A DNA stretch of 64,000 nucleotides from Streptomyces sp. NBC_01216 (GTDB taxonomy: Bacteria; Actinomycetota; Actinomycetes; Streptomycetales; Streptomycetaceae), in assembly GCF_035994945.1 (NCBI RefSeq), contig NZ_CP108678.1, positions 248,001-312,000 on the forward strand. Reading direction: 5' to 3'. Positions 60,880-64,000 of this stretch are shown here, one piece after another. A program made the position numbers and the translations under genes. Position 1 is the stretch's first letter. Each line of letters begins with the position of its first letter. Under the pieces are notes generated by a model. It made no database searches and was not told where the DNA came from. It saw nothing but the letters and a program-made list of their open reading frames with translations.

Positions 60880-61983
60880 GTGGCGACCGTGCACCACTGG
60901 ACCGGACTGGAGGCCAAGGCACTCCGGCTCGCGCTGCGGCTGAGCGTCCGCGCGTTCGCCGAGCACCTCGGTGTCGGCGTGCGGACCGTCTCCAAGTGGG
61001 AGAAGCTCCAGGCGATGACCGAGCCCCGCCCGGACACCCAGGCGATCCTCGACACGGCCCTGGCCCGCGCGGACGCGGCCGCCCATCTGCGGTTCGAGAC
61101 GTTCCTGTCCGAGACCGGACGCCCCGGGACGGAGACCGCAGGCCGTCGGGTGACACCGGCCGGGCCGCTGGCCTGGGAGTACGAGTCGTGGACCGACGAC
61201 CTCGACCGGGCTGTGGTCGCCCTGTCCCGGCAGGACTTCACCTTCGCTGAGAGCCTGATCAGCCGGTGGACCACCCGCTTCACCCCACTGAGGCTCGATG
61301 ACCGGGGCCTGTATCTGTTCGCCCGCTCGACCGCCCTCCTGGGCGACCTCCAGCGCGACCAGGGCAGCGTGATGGGGCCCCTGTCCGCCCAGCGTTCGTA
61401 TGTCACCGCCAAGTCGCTGTTCACCCAGCTCGACATCCCCCGCCGAATCGCCCAACTCGACCTGTCCCTAGCCGTGGTCGCCGAGATGTCAGGGAAACTG
61501 GAGACCGCCGCCCGCCAGTATGAGCACCTCGCGGTCGACGACCGGCTCTCCCGGCGTGACCGGGCCCGGTCACGGCTGTGGGTGGGGACCGCGCTGAGCA
61601 AGGACGGCCAGCACGACTATGCGACCCGCGTGATGCTGGCCGCGACCCGCGACTTCGAGGACCTCGCCGAGCCGGAGGACTGGTCGGTGGCCCACCAGAA
61701 GATCGCTCTGGCCCACCGCGGCGCCGGCGACCTCTCCTCCGCCCTGCACTTCATCACCATCGCCCGCGGCACCGCCACCACCGACGCCCCCATGCAGCGG
61801 GTCCGTCTGGACACCGCCCACGGACACATCCTGCTGAGCGACCCCGCGACCCGCGATGATGGCCTTGACGTCCTCGACAAGGCCGCGACCATGGCCGCCC
61901 GCTTCGGGCTGTCCCACCAGCTGGCCAGCATCGAGGGCATCAAGGCCATGAGCACGGGGCCGTCCGGCCCCGCCAGCCGGTGA
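60880..61983 (+). CDS. XRE-family regulator with TPR domain
   Basis: About 367 residues from the GTG at 60880 (GGGAAGGGAG upstream). HTH at residues 15-50 (SVRAFAEHLGVGVRTVSKWE), then a TPR-like helical region to the end (LETAARQYEHLAVDDRLSRR; GLDVLDKAATMAARFGLSHQ). Architecture of Streptomyces transcription factors that respond to small molecules or partner proteins. Its stop overlaps the next start (GTGA). Confidence 0.8.
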   Translation: MATVHHWTGLEAKALRLALRLSVRAFAEHLGVGVRTVSKWEKLQAMTEPRPDTQAILDTALARADAAAHLRFETFLSETGRPGTETAGRRVTPAGPLAWEYESWTDDLDRAVVALSRQDFTFAESLISRWTTRFTPLRLDDRGLYLFARSTALLGDLQRDQGSVMGPLSAQRSYVTAKSLFTQLDIPRRIAQLDLSLAVVAEMSGKLETAARQYEHLAVDDRLSRRDRARSRLWVGTALSKDGQHDYATRVMLAATRDFEDLAEPEDWSVAHQKIALAHRGAGDLSSALHFITIARGTATTDAPMQRVRLDTAHGHILLSDPATRDDGLDVLDKAATMAARFGLSHQLASIEGIKAMSTGPSGPASR

Positions 61984-62666
61984 CCAGGGAGAGATCAGGC
62001 GTGGGCGACAACCAGCAGACCATCACCGAAGACCAGTGGCGCCAGACCAAGCTGATCTGGGACTACCACCAGATGCAGCACCAGGTCCGGCCCGTCGACG
62101 TGGCGATTGGCCTGGGCAGTCACGACCTCGGCGTCGCCGCGGCCGCCGCCGACCTCTATCACCGCGGCCTCTTCCCGACGCTGGTGTTCACCGGCGGCAA
62201 CAGCCCCACCACGAAGGCCCGCTTCCCCCGCGGCGAGGCCGTCCACTTCCGCGAGCACGCTCTCGAACTCGGCGTCCCCGACTCGGCGATCCTCGTCGAG
62301 CCGAACGCCGCGAACACCGGCCAGAACATCACCCTCACCCGCGACCTGCTGGCCGAGGCCGGCATCGTCCCGACGACGGTCCTGCTGGTCTCCAAGCCCT
62401 ATATGGAGAGGCGATCGTTCGCCACCGCCCGCAAGGTGTGGCCCGACGTCGAGATCGTGTGTGCGTCGGAGCCTCTGGAGCTGGACGACTACTTCAAGTC
62501 CATCGGCGACGAGAAGCTCGTGGTGGACATGCTCGTCGGCGATCTCCAGCGGGTGATCGAGTATCCGAAGCAGGGCTTCGCCATCGCCCAGGACGTCCCG
62601 GAGGACGTGCATGCTGCCTACGAGTCCCTCATCCGTGACGGCTTCACCAGCCGCCTCATCTCCTGA
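61980..62666 (+). CDS. YdcF-family (DUF218) protein
   Basis: 228 residues (or about 221 from the GTG at 62001). PVDVAIGLGSHDLGVAAAAA, LVFTGGNSPTTKARFPRGEA, HFREHALELGVPDSAILVEP-NAANTGQN and VLLVSKPYMERRSFATARK match the DUF218 core. These bind nucleotide-type ligands; the reaction is unclear. Coupled to the regulator upstream and followed by a WbqC-like gene. Confidence 0.8.
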   Translation: MTRERSGVGDNQQTITEDQWRQTKLIWDYHQMQHQVRPVDVAIGLGSHDLGVAAAAADLYHRGLFPTLVFTGGNSPTTKARFPRGEAVHFREHALELGVPDSAILVEPNAANTGQNITLTRDLLAEAGIVPTTVLLVSKPYMERRSFATARKVWPDVEIVCASEPLELDDYFKSIGDEKLVVDMLVGDLQRVIEYPKQGFAIAQDVPEDVHAAYESLIRDGFTSRLIS

Positions 62667-62694
62667 CCAGCCCGGCCCGCGCGGGCTGAGTGCC

Positions 62695-63402
62695 GTGCAT
62701 CAGCCCAACGTGTTTCCGAGGCTGACCACCCTGGCCAAGCTGTTCGCGGCGGACACCTGGATCGTCCTCGACGACGTCCAGTTCACCCGCCGCGACTACC
62801 AGCACCGCACCCGCCTCGCCGCCCTGTCGGACCCGGACCGGACTCGGTGGCTGTCCATCCCCACCCACCTGCCCCAGGGCCGCCAGACCGCCATCCGGGA
62901 CGCTCTGATCGCCGATCCCGCCTCGACCCGGCGGCGGACCAAGGCGATGATCCGGCAGGAATACCGGACCAGCCCCCACTGGCCCGTTCTCCAGATGGCT
63001 CTGGAACCGGTCTGGGCCGCGTTCGACACCGGCCGGACCGCCGCCGTCGCCGAGACCTCCACCTGCATCCTGTTGGACCTCCTCGGCTGGCCAGGCCGCG
63101 TCCTGACCGCATCCGGGCTGCCCACCCGGCCCGAGCGATCCGAGCGGCTCGCCGACCTCACCGCCGCAGCCGGCGCCGGCGCGTATCTGTGCGGGACCGG
63201 CGGGATGACGTATCTCGACCCGGCCCCGTTCACCGCCCGCGGCATCGCCGTCGCCCCGTTCCTGCCCCCGACCACCGGGATCTGGGCCTCCGCCCGGCGC
63301 GTCACCGCCCTGTGGGCCCTGGCCAACCTCGGCCCCGCCGGCCTCGCCGCCCGGCTCCGAGCCCTCACCCGAACCCCGGACGCGCTCGAAGCCGCGGCCT
63401 GA
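62695..63402 (+). CDS. WbqC-like family protein
   Basis: 235 residues from the GTG at 62695. Begins VHQPNVFPRLTTLAKLFAAD then WIVLDDVQFTRRDYQHRTRL, the signature start of WbqC-like proteins, and keeps the GAYLCGTGGMTYLDPAPFTA end region. The family is linked to polysaccharide or O-antigen loci and sometimes glycan biosynthesis. Third gene of the regulator-YdcF-WbqC unit. Confidence 0.8.
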   Translation: MHQPNVFPRLTTLAKLFAADTWIVLDDVQFTRRDYQHRTRLAALSDPDRTRWLSIPTHLPQGRQTAIRDALIADPASTRRRTKAMIRQEYRTSPHWPVLQMALEPVWAAFDTGRTAAVAETSTCILLDLLGWPGRVLTASGLPTRPERSERLADLTAAAGAGAYLCGTGGMTYLDPAPFTARGIAVAPFLPPTTGIWASARRVTALWALANLGPAGLAARLRALTRTPDALEAAA

Positions 63403-63565
63403 GCACGTATCGGAGTACTTCCCCCTTCTCGAGAGGGGGAAAGCACAGACGAACGTCTCCAGTCACGTACGACTTCTTCGTGCACCACCGCGTACGGACT
63501 TATGTGCTCAGCCGTCCGTTCGAGCAGTGCCGGGAAGGACCGGGAGATCCGCAGGGCCGGGTCGC

Positions 63566-63688
63566 TCAGCTGGTGGGCGGGCGGAACGGGATGACGTTGT
63601 CCGGGGTATCGGTGAGAGACGGCTCAGGTGCGAACGAGGGGACCTGGCCGTCAACAAGGACGGCGCTGGCCATAGCGAGCAGGGTCAC
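63566..63688 (-). CDS. 40-aa small ORF
   Basis: GTG at 63688 with GGAG upstream; VTLLAMASAVLVDGQVPSFA then EPSLTDTPDNVIPFRPPTS. Reads like a real short peptide and contrasts with the poor-looking frames on the other strand here. Divergent from the partial gene at the window edge. Confidence 0.35.
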   Translation of the reverse strand: MTLLAMASAVLVDGQVPSFAPEPSLTDTPDNVIPFRPPTS

Positions 63689-63709
63689 GCCCCGTCGCTC
63701 CAGCAGGGT

Positions 63710-64000
63710 CTGACGTCCTGGACGGTCTACCGTGCCGACGGCGACGCCGACGCTGTGGAGGCGGAGCTGTTCCACGTGGGCGTCCAGACCGCGGAGTGGC
63801 TGCGGCCCTTGCTGAACCGGCCGCACGGTCTGCTGCGGTGCGAGAACATCGTCCTGTTGGGCGACGTGCCCGGCGCCCGGCACCGTGACCTGATGGCCTG
63901 GCCGCACTGGGTGCTGAAGAACCTCTACGGTCCGGTCGGGGTGATGTTCGGCAAGTTCTACGCGAGCGAAGAGGAAGTCTCCGCGGCCGGCCACCGGATC
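63710..64000 (+). CDS. partial hypothetical gene running off the window
   Basis: In-frame product SWTVYRADGDADAVEAELFH ... NIVLLGDVPGARHRDLMAWP and HWVLKNLYGPVGVMFGKFYA, with good coding character up to the window edge. The start is not resolved: no ATG or GTG with a ribosome binding site is in frame before 63755, and coding-like sequence (VNKDGAGHSEQGHAPSLQQG) extends upstream. It may begin further left or with CTG. Confidence 0.5.
   Translation, partial: MTSWTVYRADGDADAVEAELFHVGVQTAEWLRPLLNRPHGLLRCENIVLLGDVPGARHRDLMAWPHWVLKNLYGPVGVMFGKFYASEEEVSAAGHRI

Overview
The window is high-GC actinobacterial DNA with Streptomyces-type gene content: WhiB-like regulator, DUF2637 membrane protein, XRE/TPR regulator, RsbW-like ATPase, GTG and TTG starts with GGAGG-type ribosome binding sites, and many 4-nt ATGA/GTGA overlaps. 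A four-gene primase/helicase operon, a ParA/ParB-type partition operon beside a long repeat-bearing gap, a plasmid-type DUF2637 gene, orphan DNA methyltransferases and many small unknown proteins point to a large Streptomyces plasmid or a plasmid-like chromosomal island. No ribosomal-protein or other clearly core housekeeping block is visible.

Layout. 0-3.1 kb: two P-loop kinases and two GNAT acetyltransferases. 3.2-4 kb: a cluster of ten TGACGC hexamers beside a 387-bp non-autonomous inverted-repeat element with a 5-bp target duplication. 4.2-10.5 kb: leftward replication operon (zinc-ribbon/winged-helix protein, its shorter relative, primase-polymerase, helicase-like ATPase). 10.5-15.6 kb: a structured intergenic RNA candidate, the parAB operon, and about 1.8 kb of non-coding DNA with iteron-like repeats. 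15.6-21.4 kb: two small genes broken by in-frame stops, a prepilin peptidase, a DUF2637 protein, a Toprim/TopoVI-A-like protein and a large unknown protein. 21.5 kb: an initiator tRNA. 22.6-23.0 kb: a second inverted-repeat element carrying a tyrosinase remnant. 23-31 kb: large unknown protein, Ser/Thr kinase, Abi/HEPN protein, winged-helix-like protein and a frameshifted gene. 31-42 kb: cargo-like metabolic and regulatory genes (phosphotransferase, SGNH hydrolase, hydroxymethylbilane synthase, nitrilase-type hydrolase, WhiB, GNAT). 42-54.5 kb: leftward block of methyltransferases and small unknown proteins, interrupted by an IS110-family element and holding a tRNA-like gene with a long insertion. 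54.7-64 kb: small unknown genes, an RsbW-like ATPase group, and an XRE/TPR regulator - YdcF - WbqC operon.

The most unusual signals are: six copies of one promoter-like element (TTKCTT, exactly 17 bp, TAWTGT-like) on the minus strand, one of them driving the interrupted tRNA-like gene; two related inverted-repeat elements with perfect 5-bp target duplications; the TGACGC iteron cluster; and the structured RNA before the replication operon. Several genes carry frameshifts or in-frame stops, which could be real decay or assembly errors. All calls come from reading the sequence; no database search was possible.
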